Assembly: GCF_026342835.1 (NCBI RefSeq)
Contig: NZ_JAPEMI010000001.1
Coordinates: 806,001-870,000, forward strand
From: Streptomyces sp. NBC_00154
GTDB taxonomy: Bacteria > Actinomycetota > Actinomycetes > Streptomycetales > Streptomycetaceae
DNA: 64,000 nucleotides
Direction: 5' to 3'
The notes beneath the pieces are model-generated. The model worked only from the letters and a program-made list of their open reading frames with translations, ran no database searches and had not been told where the DNA came from. Of the stretch, positions 44,207 to 53,294 are shown one piece after another. The stretch's first letter is position 1, and each line of letters begins with the position of its first letter. A program made the translations under genes and the position numbers.

Positions 44207-45426
44207 CGCAGGTGCTCCTCGGCCCCCGCCCAGTGCCCATCAGTGTGTGCACCCGGCGCATGGAGGATCGGAGCCGCACCGGCGTAGCCCGTCTGAGCGG
44301 GAGCGCTCCCGTCGTGTCCTTCGTAAAGGAATCCGGCACCGTAGCGGGGCTCGGGGTACGGCTGGAAGCCGGGGTCCTCGTACGGTTCGGGGGCCGGGAA
44401 GCGCTGATCCACCGGTATGCCTCCGACGGACGTCCGGTCGAGGCCGGCGCGGCGGTGACGACCGGCGTGCAGATGGTCCGCGACGCTTCCGCCGGCGATG
44501 ACGGGCTCGGGGGCCAGTTCCTCGATCACCCGGGTGAAGTCGCGTGTGGAGAGCCAGAACTTGTACATGATCACGAGCTCGAAGAGACCGAGCAGCGCCG
44601 CGGAGACGGCCGTGGTCCAGAGAATCTGTCCGACCAGCGGGCCGATGATGAAGATGAACATCTGAAACTCGATGCCGCTGATGAGGTGCGGTCGCACTCG
44701 GCTGCGCAGCAGCGCCTGACGCAGCCGGGTGTACCAGGGGAAGCGGTCGCGGAACTGGGCATGCAGATCCACGACGTTGTCGGCCTGCTGCTTGAGGATC
44801 TCCGCCTCGACGCCGGGGTTCTCCCTCAGCAGGTCCTCCATGAAGACGACCTTCGGCTCCTCGGCCGGCGTCTCGGCGGCCTGTGCAGCCTCGGCCGCGT
44901 GCCGGGCATCCTTGAGCTTCTCGATCTTCGTGCGCATCGACATGCGCATCTTGTAGATCTGCAGGGCGTCGACGTACCGGAGCATGTCGAGGAAAACCAC
45001 GACGAGCGCCGCGATGAGGTACCAGGCACTCTCCGTACGGAGGTACTGACCGCCCATCAGGGCGAGCGCGCAGAAGAGCACCCGGATGCGGTCGAAGACG
45101 TAGTCCAGCCAGCCACCGAAGACGGTGCCGTTGCCCTTCAGACGGGCCAGCTTTCCGTCGATGCAGTCGAGGATGAAGCTGACGTGGTAGAGGGCGGCTC
45201 CGATGATCAGCGACTGGGTGTCGCCGCGGAGGAAGAATCCCGCCGAGCCGAGGCCTACGAACAAGGCGCCCCAGGTCACGCCGTTGGGGGTGATGAATCC
45301 GAAGCGTGCGATCCGGATGAGCACCCGCGTGGCGACCGGATCTACCAGGAGCACGGTCCACCAAGCGTCACGCTTCTTGCACGTGAGCTTTTGGACAGCC
45401 CGCAGAGACAGCTTCCTCTTCCTCAT
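44203..45426 (-). CDS. CDP-alcohol phosphatidyltransferase family membrane protein
   Basis: This 407-residue protein contains the complete family signature D-x2-D-G-x2-A-R-x8-G-x3-D-x3-D at about residues 87-112 (DCIDGKLAR through WLDYVFDR). Membrane helices lie around 45-80, 115-160 and 255-300. A charged, Ala/Glu-rich cytosolic loop at about 165-215 and a Pro/Gly/Tyr-rich tail flank them. Such enzymes move a phosphoalcohol or phosphosugar from a CDP donor to an acceptor, here probably priming the wall polymer extended by the adjacent TagF fusion. First gene of the minus-strand operon. Confidence 0.9.
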   Translation of the reverse strand: MRKRKLSLRAVQKLTCKKRDAWWTVLLVDPVATRVLIRIARFGFITPNGVTWGALFVGLGSAGFFLRGDTQSLIIGAALYHVSFILDCIDGKLARLKGNGTVFGGWLDYVFDRIRVLFCALALMGGQYLRTESAWYLIAALVVVFLDMLRYVDALQIYKMRMSMRTKIEKLKDARHAAEAAQAAETPAEEPKVVFMEDLLRENPGVEAEILKQQADNVVDLHAQFRDRFPWYTRLRQALLRSRVRPHLISGIEFQMFIFIIGPLVGQILWTTAVSAALLGLFELVIMYKFWLSTRDFTRVIEELAPEPVIAGGSVADHLHAGRHRRAGLDRTSVGGIPVDQRFPAPEPYEDPGFQPYPEPRYGAGFLYEGHDGSAPAQTGYAGAAPILHAPGAHTDGHWAGAEEHLR

Positions 45427-46076
45427 AACCCCTCAGCCGTGGACGACGTCCAACACAGCCCCGACGGCCTGAGCAGATCTCGCGATCGTAGGGGGCGCAA
45501 AATGTCTGCAGTTCGTTCACTGGCTGCTCACATCTGGCGCTGAGGCAGCTTAAATGAACCTTAAACGATGGTGCAATCGGTTCAAGAGTGACGACAGAGA
45601 GCGACAGAAGCGAAACATTCGGTTAACTACCGTCAAACGGTGCACCTTTGCATTCGCCTGCACGTCATAGATTCTTTGTAGGGAGGGAAGGTTGTGCCAA
45701 ATTTCGACCATGTGGCGATCACCACACCGTCGTAGCGTCAGAGCCGACGACCTATCACTGGAAATCGTCCCAAAACGCTCGGGCGGCCGTCCCGGGCGAT
45801 GGCGGGCCTCCATGCGCCGCACGGCCGCACGCCATGCAGCTCGGACGGAGCCTCGGGGGTGGATGCATGAGCGGTTTGCGGTTTTCACGTCATAGTGACT
45901 GATAAATCAGGACATTAACCGTCGACGTCCAATCCACGCCAAGGGTCACGAAGGCTTCACGATCCGTTCGAAAATACGTCTATAGTTCATCCACATCATC
46001 TACGCATCGGCGGGCCAACTCCCCCCACTCGAGCCCTCCCCATGTTGGAACCCGGCATCGAGAGAGGACCCAGAGA
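45427..46076. other. 650-bp AT-richer divergent promoter region
   Basis: This gap lies between the CDP-alcohol phosphotransferase and lcp genes and is clearly lower in GC than the rest of the window. No coding frame is convincing. It must hold both promoters: a TATAGT at 45981-45986 is a candidate -10 for lcp, without a good -35 at normal spacing. No long repeat was seen. Confidence 0.5.
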
Positions 46077-47180
46077 ATGAGCCCTACCGTCGCAACCTCC
46101 AACGTGCCACGGTCCGACCAGCCTTCGACACGTCGCCGTAAGAAGCCCGCACGTCGCCGCCGGGTGTGGCGCTGGATCGCGTTGTCCGTCGTTGTCGTCC
46201 TTCTCGCTGCCGGCGGAACCGCCTGGTGGATGTACAACCACCTCGACGGGAACATCAAGGGCGTCGACATCAACAAGGCACTCGGGGACGACCGCCCGGA
46301 GAAGCTGCCCACCAGCGGTCAGAATCTGCTGGTACTCGGCTCCGACTCACGGGCCGGTGCCCAGAACAAGGAGCTGGGGGGCGGCGGCAGCGTCAGCGGC
46401 GCCCGGTCCGACACCGCGATGGTGGTGCACATACCCGAGGGCCGGCAGCAGGCCGTCGCCGTGTCCATTCCGCGCGACACCCTCGTCACCCGGCCCGAGT
46501 GCACCAAGGCCGACGGCTCGAAGACGCCGTCCGCGAACCGCGTGATGTTCAACTCCGTCTACTCGCAGGTCGGTCCGGCCTGCGTGGTCAAGACCGTCGA
46601 GAAGATGTCCGGGGTCCGGATCGACCACTACCTGGAGATCAACTTCGCCGGGTTCAAGGATCTGGTGGACGCCATCGGCGGGGTCACGGTCGATGTCCCG
46701 CAGGACATCCACGACACGTCGTCCGGTCTCGACCTCACAGCAGGCCCGCACAAGCTCGACGGCACCCAGTCCCTCGCGTACGTCCGCACCCGGCACGGCA
46801 TCGGCGACGGCAGCGACCTGGGCCGGATCGGGCTCCAGCAGCAGTTCCTCCTCGCGCTGCTGAGTGAGGTCAAGTCGCAGGATCTGCTGGGCAGTCCGAC
46901 GAACTCGTACAAGATCGCCAACTCGGCCACCAAGTCACTGACCACCGACTCCGGGCTCGCCTCGCTGAAGTCCCTTGCGGAGTTCGCCCGGTCGATGAAC
47001 GGCGTGGACCCGAGCTCGATGGAAACGATCATGCTTCCGGTCGCGTACGACAAGCAGGACCCCAACCGGGTGGTGGCGGCCCAGCCGCAGGCAGGTGACC
47101 TCTGGAAGGCGATCCGCAAGGACGGCACGATCCCGGAGTCCGCGAAGAAGTCCCCCGCAACGGGCGGTTCTGCTTCCTGA
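46077..47180 (+). CDS. LytR-CpsA-Psr (LCP) family glycopolymer ligase
   Basis: This 367-residue membrane protein has a basic N-terminus, one transmembrane helix (about 31-52), and an extracellular LCP domain: LLVLGSDSRAGAQ near 83, ARSDTAMVVHIPEG near 108, VSIPRDTLV near 130 (pyrophosphate Arg), FKDLVDAIGGVTVDVPQ near 190 and LAYVRTRHGIGDGSDLGRI near 235. LCP enzymes move wall teichoic acid or capsule from its lipid carrier to peptidoglycan, which fits the TagF and CDP-alcohol enzymes beside it. The last 141 bases of the domain are repeated at 48896-49036. Confidence 0.93.
   Translation: MSPTVATSNVPRSDQPSTRRRKKPARRRRVWRWIALSVVVVLLAAGGTAWWMYNHLDGNIKGVDINKALGDDRPEKLPTSGQNLLVLGSDSRAGAQNKELGGGGSVSGARSDTAMVVHIPEGRQQAVAVSIPRDTLVTRPECTKADGSKTPSANRVMFNSVYSQVGPACVVKTVEKMSGVRIDHYLEINFAGFKDLVDAIGGVTVDVPQDIHDTSSGLDLTAGPHKLDGTQSLAYVRTRHGIGDGSDLGRIGLQQQFLLALLSEVKSQDLLGSPTNSYKIANSATKSLTTDSGLASLKSLAEFARSMNGVDPSSMETIMLPVAYDKQDPNRVVAAQPQAGDLWKAIRKDGTIPESAKKSPATGGSAS
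47027..47167 (+). repeat. direct repeat copy A (3' end of lcp)
   Basis: 141 bases inside the end of lcp that match 48896-49036 at 138 positions, differing at three single bases. Copy B is in the same orientation 1.87 kb to the right. Confidence 0.95.
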
Positions 47181-47202
47181 AGCGTCCGCCTCCGCACGCA
47201 GG

Positions 47203-47250
47203 AGGTCCCTCACCGATCCCGGGCGAATTCCTGGGACGGGTGAGGGACCT
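47203..47250. terminator. lcp terminator
   Basis: AGGTCCCTCACC pairs with GGTGAGGGACCT, with a further GGG/CCC pairing inside, around a short loop; it begins 23 bases after the lcp stop. Confidence 0.75.
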
Positions 47251-47264
47251 CTGGTCGTCCGACC

Positions 47265-47618
47265 GTGGTCATGATCTCGGGCAGGTGCTCGTCCGGGTCT
47301 TCCGGGCGGGCATCTTGCGTGGTCGCCCGGGAATTCGGCCGCTCCAGGGATGAGCATGCAAGTGCCTTGGTGTGCGCGCCCCAGTTGTTCGCCGCCGATG
47401 TGCGCGACCCGCGCCAGTGGTGGGTTCTGAACGCGCTCGAGGGCCGACTGACGCCAGGGCGGACCTCCAACCGGACTCTGACCGTGCCGGGCCTCGTACG
47501 AGCCTGGCGCGAGGGCTACGACACCCGCTGGGCCATGGCCAACGTGGTGCTCCGACTGCTCGCCCGGGACGGGGCTGCAGCAAGCCCCGGGCGCAGACCA
47601 CTGCAGGACGCCATCTGA
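47265..47618 (+). CDS. possible small hypothetical protein
   Basis: A 117-codon frame starts at ATG without a good ribosome site. From about residue 41 (QLFAADVRDPRQWWVLNALEG and on) third-position GC looks coding; the first 40 residues do not. It may be a C-terminal fragment of a lost gene or a short real one. No family recognised. It is inside the segment bounded by the two lcp-tail repeats and converges with the propeller gene. Confidence 0.3.
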   Translation: MVMISGRCSSGSSGRASCVVAREFGRSRDEHASALVCAPQLFAADVRDPRQWWVLNALEGRLTPGRTSNRTLTVPGLVRAWREGYDTRWAMANVVLRLLARDGAAASPGRRPLQDAI

Positions 47619-47635
47619 ACCGACCCCTGGCACGC

Positions 47636-48760
47636 TCACACCCGCTCGGCGGGATCCATCGCCAGACCTGGTTCACGATTCTGCCGGGCCACGTAGAGCC
47701 CTCCGTCCGCCCCGATCATGGCGAGGACCACCCGCCCGTACACATCGAGTGCCAACGCCGGTGTCTCAGCGGTCCGTTCACCCGTCGGCGACCACCAGAG
47801 ACCGCCGCCCTCGTTCTCCGTTCCGCAGGCTGCGAGCATGACGTGCCCGTCAAGATCCCGGTGCGCGAGGATCGTGCAGTCGTAGCCGTCCAGCATCGCG
47901 CGCAGCACCGTGATCGGTCCCTCGGCAGGAGTGCCACCAATCGGGATGAGCCACGCGCCCAAACGGTGTGCGACGATTCCGCCGGTCGTGGGGTCGGTCC
48001 AGTAGAAGGTGTTCCGATCCGGGGCCGTCTCCAACGCGACCAGGCCGCCCGGAGCGATCGCGACAGGAATGCTCTGTGCTTGCGCGAAGGTGCCGTTGCT
48101 CTCGGCCTGGGTCCATCTCATGACCTGGCCGCTTCCAGGGACCAGGAGCTCGATCCGCCCCGATTCGGCGACCGACACGGCCATGGCGTCCTGCGCCAGA
48201 CTGCCGTTCAGGTCCGTCCACGCCTCCCACTTGGCGCCCTTGCCCTCGCGGCGCAGCATGATGCCGCCGCCGGCGTTCCGGACGAAGACGTTTGCCGCGC
48301 CGGACCTGGCGACGGCGGGTACCGGGGTACCGATCCGCGCGGCGCTGTCGGGGTCCTTGTGCGGGTTGCCCAGTGACCGCCATGAGGTGATGGGACGGCC
48401 GGTCTGGTACTGGATGGCGTGCACGATGTCGACAGTCGGCGGGCCGTCGCCCTTTTGCCGCGACCGGCGCCCGAAGAAGTGCACATAGGTGTCCGCGCCC
48501 TGAGCAATGCTGAGATGCGTCAGATGCGGAACCGGTATGAAGTCCGGCCCCTGCCACCGAGGGCCGCCCGGACGCTCCTCGGTCCAGCGCAGGAGCCCGT
48601 CCCGATTGCGGGCATAAGCGGTGAGCCTGCCGTCCTTGCCCCGAACGAGCCAGCGTCCGCCGACCGTGGCCTCCGCTTCTCGCTGCTCGTTTTCGACGAT
48701 TCGAAGGGCACCCTTTGCCGAAGCCCTCCCCTGGGCGGCACGTCCCGACCTGACTCGCAT
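47636..48760 (-). CDS. beta-propeller (PLL/lectin-like) protein
   Basis: This 374-residue protein has no clear signal peptide. It is built from repeats of about 45-50 residues with a W-x-D/G-x-G pattern: RWLVRGKDGRLTAYARNRDG, VFVRNAGGGIMLRREGKG, and VLAMIGADGGLYVARQN near the end. This layout is like PLL-type or fucose-lectin-type propellers, which bind sugars. Function unknown. It lies alone between the lcp gene and the second copy of the lcp tail, pointing against lcp, so it appears to have arrived with the insertion. Confidence 0.7.
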   Translation of the reverse strand: MRVRSGRAAQGRASAKGALRIVENEQREAEATVGGRWLVRGKDGRLTAYARNRDGLLRWTEERPGGPRWQGPDFIPVPHLTHLSIAQGADTYVHFFGRRSRQKGDGPPTVDIVHAIQYQTGRPITSWRSLGNPHKDPDSAARIGTPVPAVARSGAANVFVRNAGGGIMLRREGKGAKWEAWTDLNGSLAQDAMAVSVAESGRIELLVPGSGQVMRWTQAESNGTFAQAQSIPVAIAPGGLVALETAPDRNTFYWTDPTTGGIVAHRLGAWLIPIGGTPAEGPITVLRAMLDGYDCTILAHRDLDGHVMLAACGTENEGGGLWWSPTGERTAETPALALDVYGRVVLAMIGADGGLYVARQNREPGLAMDPAERV

Positions 48761-48895
48761 GTCGTGAGGTCATCCTTCCCATGATTGTCCGCTCCCGTTC
48801 TGCGGCCTGTTGCATGGCCGACATGCGGAAGTCGGGAGCGCCCATCATAGAATCACCGTTCGAACGACACGGAATCGCCACCCTTCTCCTTGAAT

Positions 48896-49036
48896 GATCA
48901 TGCTTCCGGTCGCGTACGACAAGCAGGACCCCAACCGGGTGGTGGCCGCCCAGCCGCAGGCCGGTGACCTCTGGAAGGCGATCCGCAAGGACGGCACGAT
49001 CCCGGAGTCCGCGAAGAAGTCCCCCGCAACCGGCGG
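48896..49036 (+). pseudogene. direct repeat copy B: orphan lcp 3' fragment
   Basis: The fragment reads IMLPVAYDKQDPNRVV and on to ESAKKSPATGG-stop, the last 47 residues of the LCP protein, 138 of 141 bases identical to 47027-47167. The intact gene ends three residues later (SAS). There is no upstream coding sequence, so this is a fragment. It probably marks the original lcp 3' end beside the NYN gene, or what remains of a tandem lcp copy. Confidence 0.9.
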
Positions 49037-49078
49037 CTGACGGGCCGTGCGGCGGCCGGTGCGTGACACCCTTTTGGC

Positions 49079-49486
49079 ATGCTGACCGAACGGACCCTGG
49101 TGATCGTGGACGCGGCCAATGTGGTCGGGTCGGTGCCGGACGGCTGGTGGCGGGACCGGCGCGGGGCGGCCGAACGGCTGCGGGACTCCCTGGTTCCGTT
49201 CGCCGCGGCCGGTCTGCCCGGGCACCCCGGCCCCGTCGAGCTGGTGCTGGTCGTCGAGGGCGCGGCCCGTGGCATCGCATCGGTGCCGGGGGTACGGGTG
49301 GAGTCGGCGCCCGGCAGTGGGGACGACCGGATCGTCGACCTCGTCGTCGCCGAGGCGGCCCCGCCTGCGGACCGCGACTGTGTCGTGGTGACGGCCGACC
49401 GGGAGCTGCGGCAGCGGGTCGAGGCGTACGGGGCGAAGTGCGCAGGCCCCCGTACCGTACGGCCGCTGCCGCCTCACAAGGACTGA
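49079..49486 (+). CDS. NYN-domain (PIN-like) protein
   Basis: This 135-residue protein has a NYN/YacP-like nuclease fold: TLVIVDAANVVGSVPDGWW near residue 6 (first Asp and Asn), PVELVLVVEGAARG near 53, SGDDRIVDLVVAEA near 81 (Asp pair) and CVVVTADRELRQRV near 100 (last Asp). Such proteins are metal-dependent ribonucleases or RNA-binding relatives. ATG start. It lies 42 bases after the orphan lcp fragment and converges with the permease gene one base away. Confidence 0.8.
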   Translation: MLTERTLVIVDAANVVGSVPDGWWRDRRGAAERLRDSLVPFAAAGLPGHPGPVELVLVVEGAARGIASVPGVRVESAPGSGDDRIVDLVVAEAAPPADRDCVVVTADRELRQRVEAYGAKCAGPRTVRPLPPHKD

Positions 49487-49487
49487 C

Positions 49488-50999
49488 CTACGGCCGGCCG
49501 ACGGCGTCTTTGATTCGGCTGTGCCGACGCCCGTACGAGAAGTAGATGATCACCCCGAGGGCCATCCAGATGGCGAACCGGAGCCACGTCTCCGCCGGCA
49601 GGTTGAGCATCAGCCACACCGAGGCGGCCACCGAGAGGATCGGGATCAGCGGCACCCACGGGGTGCGGAACGCGCGATGCAGCTCAGGACGGGTGCGGCG
49701 CAGCACGAGAACGCCCAGGGCGACAACCACGAATGCGAAGAGCGTGCCGATGTTCACCAGCGTCGCCAGCTCGTTGATGCTGGTGAAACCGGCCACGATC
49801 GCGATGATCACGCCGAGCAGGACGGTCGGGCGGTACGGGGTGCCGAACTTCGGGTGCGTCTTGGAGAAGAACCGCGGAAGCAGCCCGTCACGGCTCATCG
49901 CGAAGAACACCCGGGTCTGACCCAGCAACAGGATCATGCACACCGTCGTGAGGCCGATCGCGGCTCCGAAGCTGATGACGCCCGCGTAGAAGGGGTGCCC
50001 GACGGCCTTGAAGGCGTCGGCCAGCGGGGCGCTCACGGACAGTTCGGTGTAGTGCTGCATGCCGGTGACCACCAGTGACACGGCGACGTAGAGCACCGTG
50101 CAGATGAAGAGCGAGGCGAGGATGCCCCGCGGCATGTCGCGCTGCGGGAGCTTGGTCTCCTCGGCGGCGGTGGCCACGACATCGAAGCCGATGAAGGCGA
50201 AGAAGACGACGGAGGCGGCGGTGAAGATGCCCAGGACGCCGAAGTTGGTCGGTGCGTAGCCGAACATCAGCTGGATCAGCGGCGCGTTCAGTCCCGAGCC
50301 GGACGTCTGCGGCTCAGCCGGCGGGATGAAGGGTGAGTAGTTGGCGGTCTTGATGAAGAAGAGCCCCGCGATGATCACGATCAGGACGACGGCCACCTTG
50401 ATGGCGACCACAACGGTCGTGACCCGGGCGGAGAGCTTCATGCCGAGCACCAGGATGACGGTCAGGACGAGTACCAGGACGAAGGCCAGGATGTCGAAGC
50501 CGAATCCTGTTGCCGCATCCGGCCCGGCGATCACGTCGGGCATGTCCCAGCCGACGTTGTCCATCAGCGAGCGGACGTAGCCGGACCAGCCGACGGCCAC
50601 CACCGCTGTGCCCAGGGCGAATTCCAGCACGAGGTCCCAGCCGATGATCCAGGCGATCAGTTCACCGAGCGAGGCGTACGCGAAGGTGTACGCGGACCCC
50701 GCGACCGGAACGGTGGAGGCGAACTCGGCGTAACAGAGCGCGGCGAGGGCGCAGACGATGGCGGCGGCCACGAAGGCGAGTGCGGTGGCGGGCCCAGCCG
50801 ATTCCTTCGCCACTTTGCCGGTGAGGACGAAGATGCCGGTGCCGATGATGACGCCCACTCCGAAGACGGTGAGGTCCAGCGCGGAGAGGGACTTCTTGAG
50901 AGCGTGCTCCGGCTCCTCGGTGTCACGGATGGACTGTTCCACCGTCTTGGTCCGGAACAGCCCGCCTTTGGTGGGTGGTGTGTCCTGCTGCGCAGTCAC
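49488..50999 (-). CDS. APC-superfamily amino-acid permease
   Basis: This 503-residue, twelve-helix transporter has the APC helix-1 motif VFGVGVIIGTGIFVLTG near residue 47, AGPATALAFV near 69, GSAYTFAYASLGELIAWIIGWDLVLE near 104 and FIGFDVVATAAEE near 269. GTG at 50999 was chosen because GGAGG lies seven bases upstream; a longer frame from 51047 has no such site. It is of the cationic amino-acid transporter (CAT) type, but substrate specificity cannot be read. Confidence 0.9.
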   Translation of the reverse strand: MTAQQDTPPTKGGLFRTKTVEQSIRDTEEPEHALKKSLSALDLTVFGVGVIIGTGIFVLTGKVAKESAGPATALAFVAAAIVCALAALCYAEFASTVPVAGSAYTFAYASLGELIAWIIGWDLVLEFALGTAVVAVGWSGYVRSLMDNVGWDMPDVIAGPDAATGFGFDILAFVLVLVLTVILVLGMKLSARVTTVVVAIKVAVVLIVIIAGLFFIKTANYSPFIPPAEPQTSGSGLNAPLIQLMFGYAPTNFGVLGIFTAASVVFFAFIGFDVVATAAEETKLPQRDMPRGILASLFICTVLYVAVSLVVTGMQHYTELSVSAPLADAFKAVGHPFYAGVISFGAAIGLTTVCMILLLGQTRVFFAMSRDGLLPRFFSKTHPKFGTPYRPTVLLGVIIAIVAGFTSINELATLVNIGTLFAFVVVALGVLVLRRTRPELHRAFRTPWVPLIPILSVAASVWLMLNLPAETWLRFAIWMALGVIIYFSYGRRHSRIKDAVGRP

Positions 51000-51085
51000 C
51001 GGCGTACCTCCACGCACTCGTCGTGAACGCCATGATTGGGACATCACCGGGGGCGCAGGGCCCCATGTCGAGCGATTTCACGCGA

Positions 51086-51130
51086 ATGGGCCGGTCGGAC
51101 CACTCGTAGAGGGTGGTCCGACCGGCCCAT
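51086..51130. terminator. dxs terminator, 18-bp stem
   Basis: A perfect 18-bp inverted repeat (ATGGGCCGGTCGGACCAC and complement) with a nine-base loop lies 61 bases beyond the dxs stop. Confidence 0.9.
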
Positions 51131-51190
51131 CGGCCGTATCGCTCGTCGCTCGTTCGGACCCGTGCGGGCACGGGTCCGTGTCGGCACGGG

Positions 51191-53119
51191 TCAGTCCCGG
51201 GCGGGCTCGATCACGGAGCGCGTGCGGGCGTCGCTGTCGTAGCGGCCGTCCAGCTTGGAGACGAGACCGGTGACCTGACGGGCGATGTCCGGCGCGGTCA
51301 GCCCGATCTCCGCCATGACCTCCTTGCGGGAGGCGTGGTCGAGGAAGCGCGGCGGGATACCGAAGTCGCGCAGCGGTACATCCACTCCGGCGTCGCGCAG
51401 CGCCTGGGCGACGGCGGAGCCGACACCGCCGGCCCGGCTGTTGTCCTCGACGGTGACGACGACGCGGTGCTGTTCGGCGAGCGGGGCCATGGCCTCGTCG
51501 ACCGGCTTGACCCAGCGCGGGTCGACGACCGTCGTCGTGATGCCCTGGGCGTCCAGCAGATCGGCGATCTCCAGGCACATCGGGGCGAGCGCGCCCACGG
51601 AGACCAGGAGGACGTCCGGGCGGGCGGTGTCGGCCCTGCGGAGCACGTCCATGCCACCGACCCTGCCGACGGCCTTCACGGACGGGCCGACCGCACCCTT
51701 GGAGAAGCGGACCACGGTCGGGGCGTCGTCGACCTCGACGGCCTCACGCAGTTGGGCACGGACCTGGTCGGCGTCGCGCGGGGCGGCGATCCGCAGGTCC
51801 GGCACGCACTGCAGGATCGACATGTCCCACATGCCGTTGTGCGAGGCGCCGTCGGTGCCGGTGATTCCCGCCCGGTCCAGGACGAACGTGACACCGCACT
51901 TGTGCAGGGCGACATCCATCAGCACCTGGTCGAAGGCCCGGTTGAGGAACGTGGCATACACCGCGAAGACGGGGTGCAGTCCGCCGGTGGCCAGGCCCGC
52001 CGCGGAGACCGCGCCGTGCTGCTCCGCGATGCCGACGTCGTAGATCCGGTCCGGGAATTCCTTCTCGAACTTGGTGAGACCTACCGGCTGGAGCATGGCC
52101 GCGGTGATCGCGACGATGTCCTTGCGCTCCTTGCCGAGCTTGACCATCTCCTCGCCGAAGACCGAGGTCCAGTCGAGGCCGGAGGTGGCGACGGGGAGAC
52201 CGGTGTCGGGGTGGATCTTGCCGACGGCGTGGAAGCGGTCGGCCTCGTCGAGGAGGGCGGGAGTGTAGCCGCGGCCCTTCTCGGTGAGGCAGTGCACGAT
52301 GACCGGCCCGCCGAAGCGCTTGGCCCGCTGCAGGGCGGACTCCAGGGCCTCGATGTCGTGGCCGTCGATCGGGCCGACGTACTTCAGGCCGAGGTCCTCG
52401 AACATGCCCTGCGGGGCGATGAAGTCCTTCAGCCCCTTCTTGGCGCCGTGCAGCGTCTCGTACAGCGGCTTCCCGACGACGGGAGTGCGCTCCAGGATGT
52501 CCTTGCCGCGGGCCAGGAAGCGCTCGTAGCCGTCGGTGGTGCGCAGGGTGGCGAGGTGGTTGGCGAGGCCGCCGATGGTCGGGGCGTAGGAGCGCTCGTT
52601 GTCGTTGACGACGATGACGAGCGGGCGGTCCTTGGCGGCGGCGATGTTGTTCAGCGCCTCCCAGGCCATACCGCCGGTGAGAGCGCCGTCACCGATGACC
52701 GCGACGACGTGGTCGTCCTTCTTGAGCACCTCGTTGGCCTTGGCGAGGCCGTCGGCCCAGCCGAGGACGGTGGAGGCGTGCGAGTTCTCGATGATGTCGT
52801 GGTCGGACTCGGCGCGCGAGGGGTAGCCGGACAGGCCGCCCTTGCTCTTGAGCTTCGAGAAGTCCTGGCGACCGGTGAGGAGCTTGTGTACGTAGCTCTG
52901 GTGGCCGGTGTCGAAGAGCACCTTGTCCTTCGGCGAATCGAAGACCCGGTGCAGGGCGATGGTCAGCTCGACCACACCCAGGTTGGGGCCGAGGTGGCCG
53001 CCGGTCTTGGAGACTGCTTCGACGAGGAAGGTCCGGATCTCCTCGGCGAGCTGTTCCAGCTGCTCAGGACTGAGCCGGTCCAGGTCGCGCGGTCCCCCGA
53101 TGCGGGTCAGCAGGGCCAC
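51191..53119 (-). CDS. dxs: 1-deoxy-D-xylulose-5-phosphate synthase
   Basis: This 642-residue thiamine-diphosphate enzyme condenses pyruvate and glyceraldehyde 3-phosphate, the first step of the MEP isoprenoid pathway. Parts: [18 protein letters not shown] near residue 40, the TPP motif [16 protein letters not shown] near 142-157, the transketolase middle domain ([25 protein letters not shown] with the catalytic Glu) and a C-terminal transketolase domain. GTG start with AAGGAGG upstream. Stands alone between two terminators. Confidence 0.96.
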   Translation of the reverse strand: MALLTRIGGPRDLDRLSPEQLEQLAEEIRTFLVEAVSKTGGHLGPNLGVVELTIALHRVFDSPKDKVLFDTGHQSYVHKLLTGRQDFSKLKSKGGLSGYPSRAESDHDIIENSHASTVLGWADGLAKANEVLKKDDHVVAVIGDGALTGGMAWEALNNIAAAKDRPLVIVVNDNERSYAPTIGGLANHLATLRTTDGYERFLARGKDILERTPVVGKPLYETLHGAKKGLKDFIAPQGMFEDLGLKYVGPIDGHDIEALESALQRAKRFGGPVIVHCLTEKGRGYTPALLDEADRFHAVGKIHPDTGLPVATSGLDWTSVFGEEMVKLGKERKDIVAITAAMLQPVGLTKFEKEFPDRIYDVGIAEQHGAVSAAGLATGGLHPVFAVYATFLNRAFDQVLMDVALHKCGVTFVLDRAGITGTDGASHNGMWDMSILQCVPDLRIAAPRDADQVRAQLREAVEVDDAPTVVRFSKGAVGPSVKAVGRVGGMDVLRRADTARPDVLLVSVGALAPMCLEIADLLDAQGITTTVVDPRWVKPVDEAMAPLAEQHRVVVTVEDNSRAGGVGSAVAQALRDAGVDVPLRDFGIPPRFLDHASRKEVMAEIGLTAPDIARQVTGLVSKLDGRYDSDARTRSVIEPARD

Positions 53120-53247
53120 CCGTGCCTCCTTGCGTTTGAGCTGGTCTAGCGTGCCGGTCCGCTGAGTCTAATGTTCCGTCCCGGGCCGAGGTCATCGGGA
53201 GGTGCTTTCCGGTGCGGATCGGCGCGTGCGTACATACGTACACGCAG

Positions 53248-53277
53248 GTGCCCGGCACCACGAAGGGTGCCGGGCAC
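53248..53277. terminator. xylFGH terminator
   Basis: A perfect 12-bp stem (GTGCCCGGCACC with its complement) and a loop of about six bases lie 18 bases after the xylH stop. Confidence 0.85.
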
Positions 53278-53294
53278 AGGCGCGGGTTCCGCGG

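Noticed and set aside
48845..49477. 210-codon minus-strand frame over the NYN gene and the lcp fragment
   Set aside because: It shares an antisense stretch with a frame opposite lcp only because of the 141-bp repeat; there is no evidence that either is translated.
53141..53156. A DasR (dre)-like half-site CTGGTCTAG before dxs
   Set aside because: Only the left half fits; about 10 of 16 positions match the dre consensus, which is not enough.
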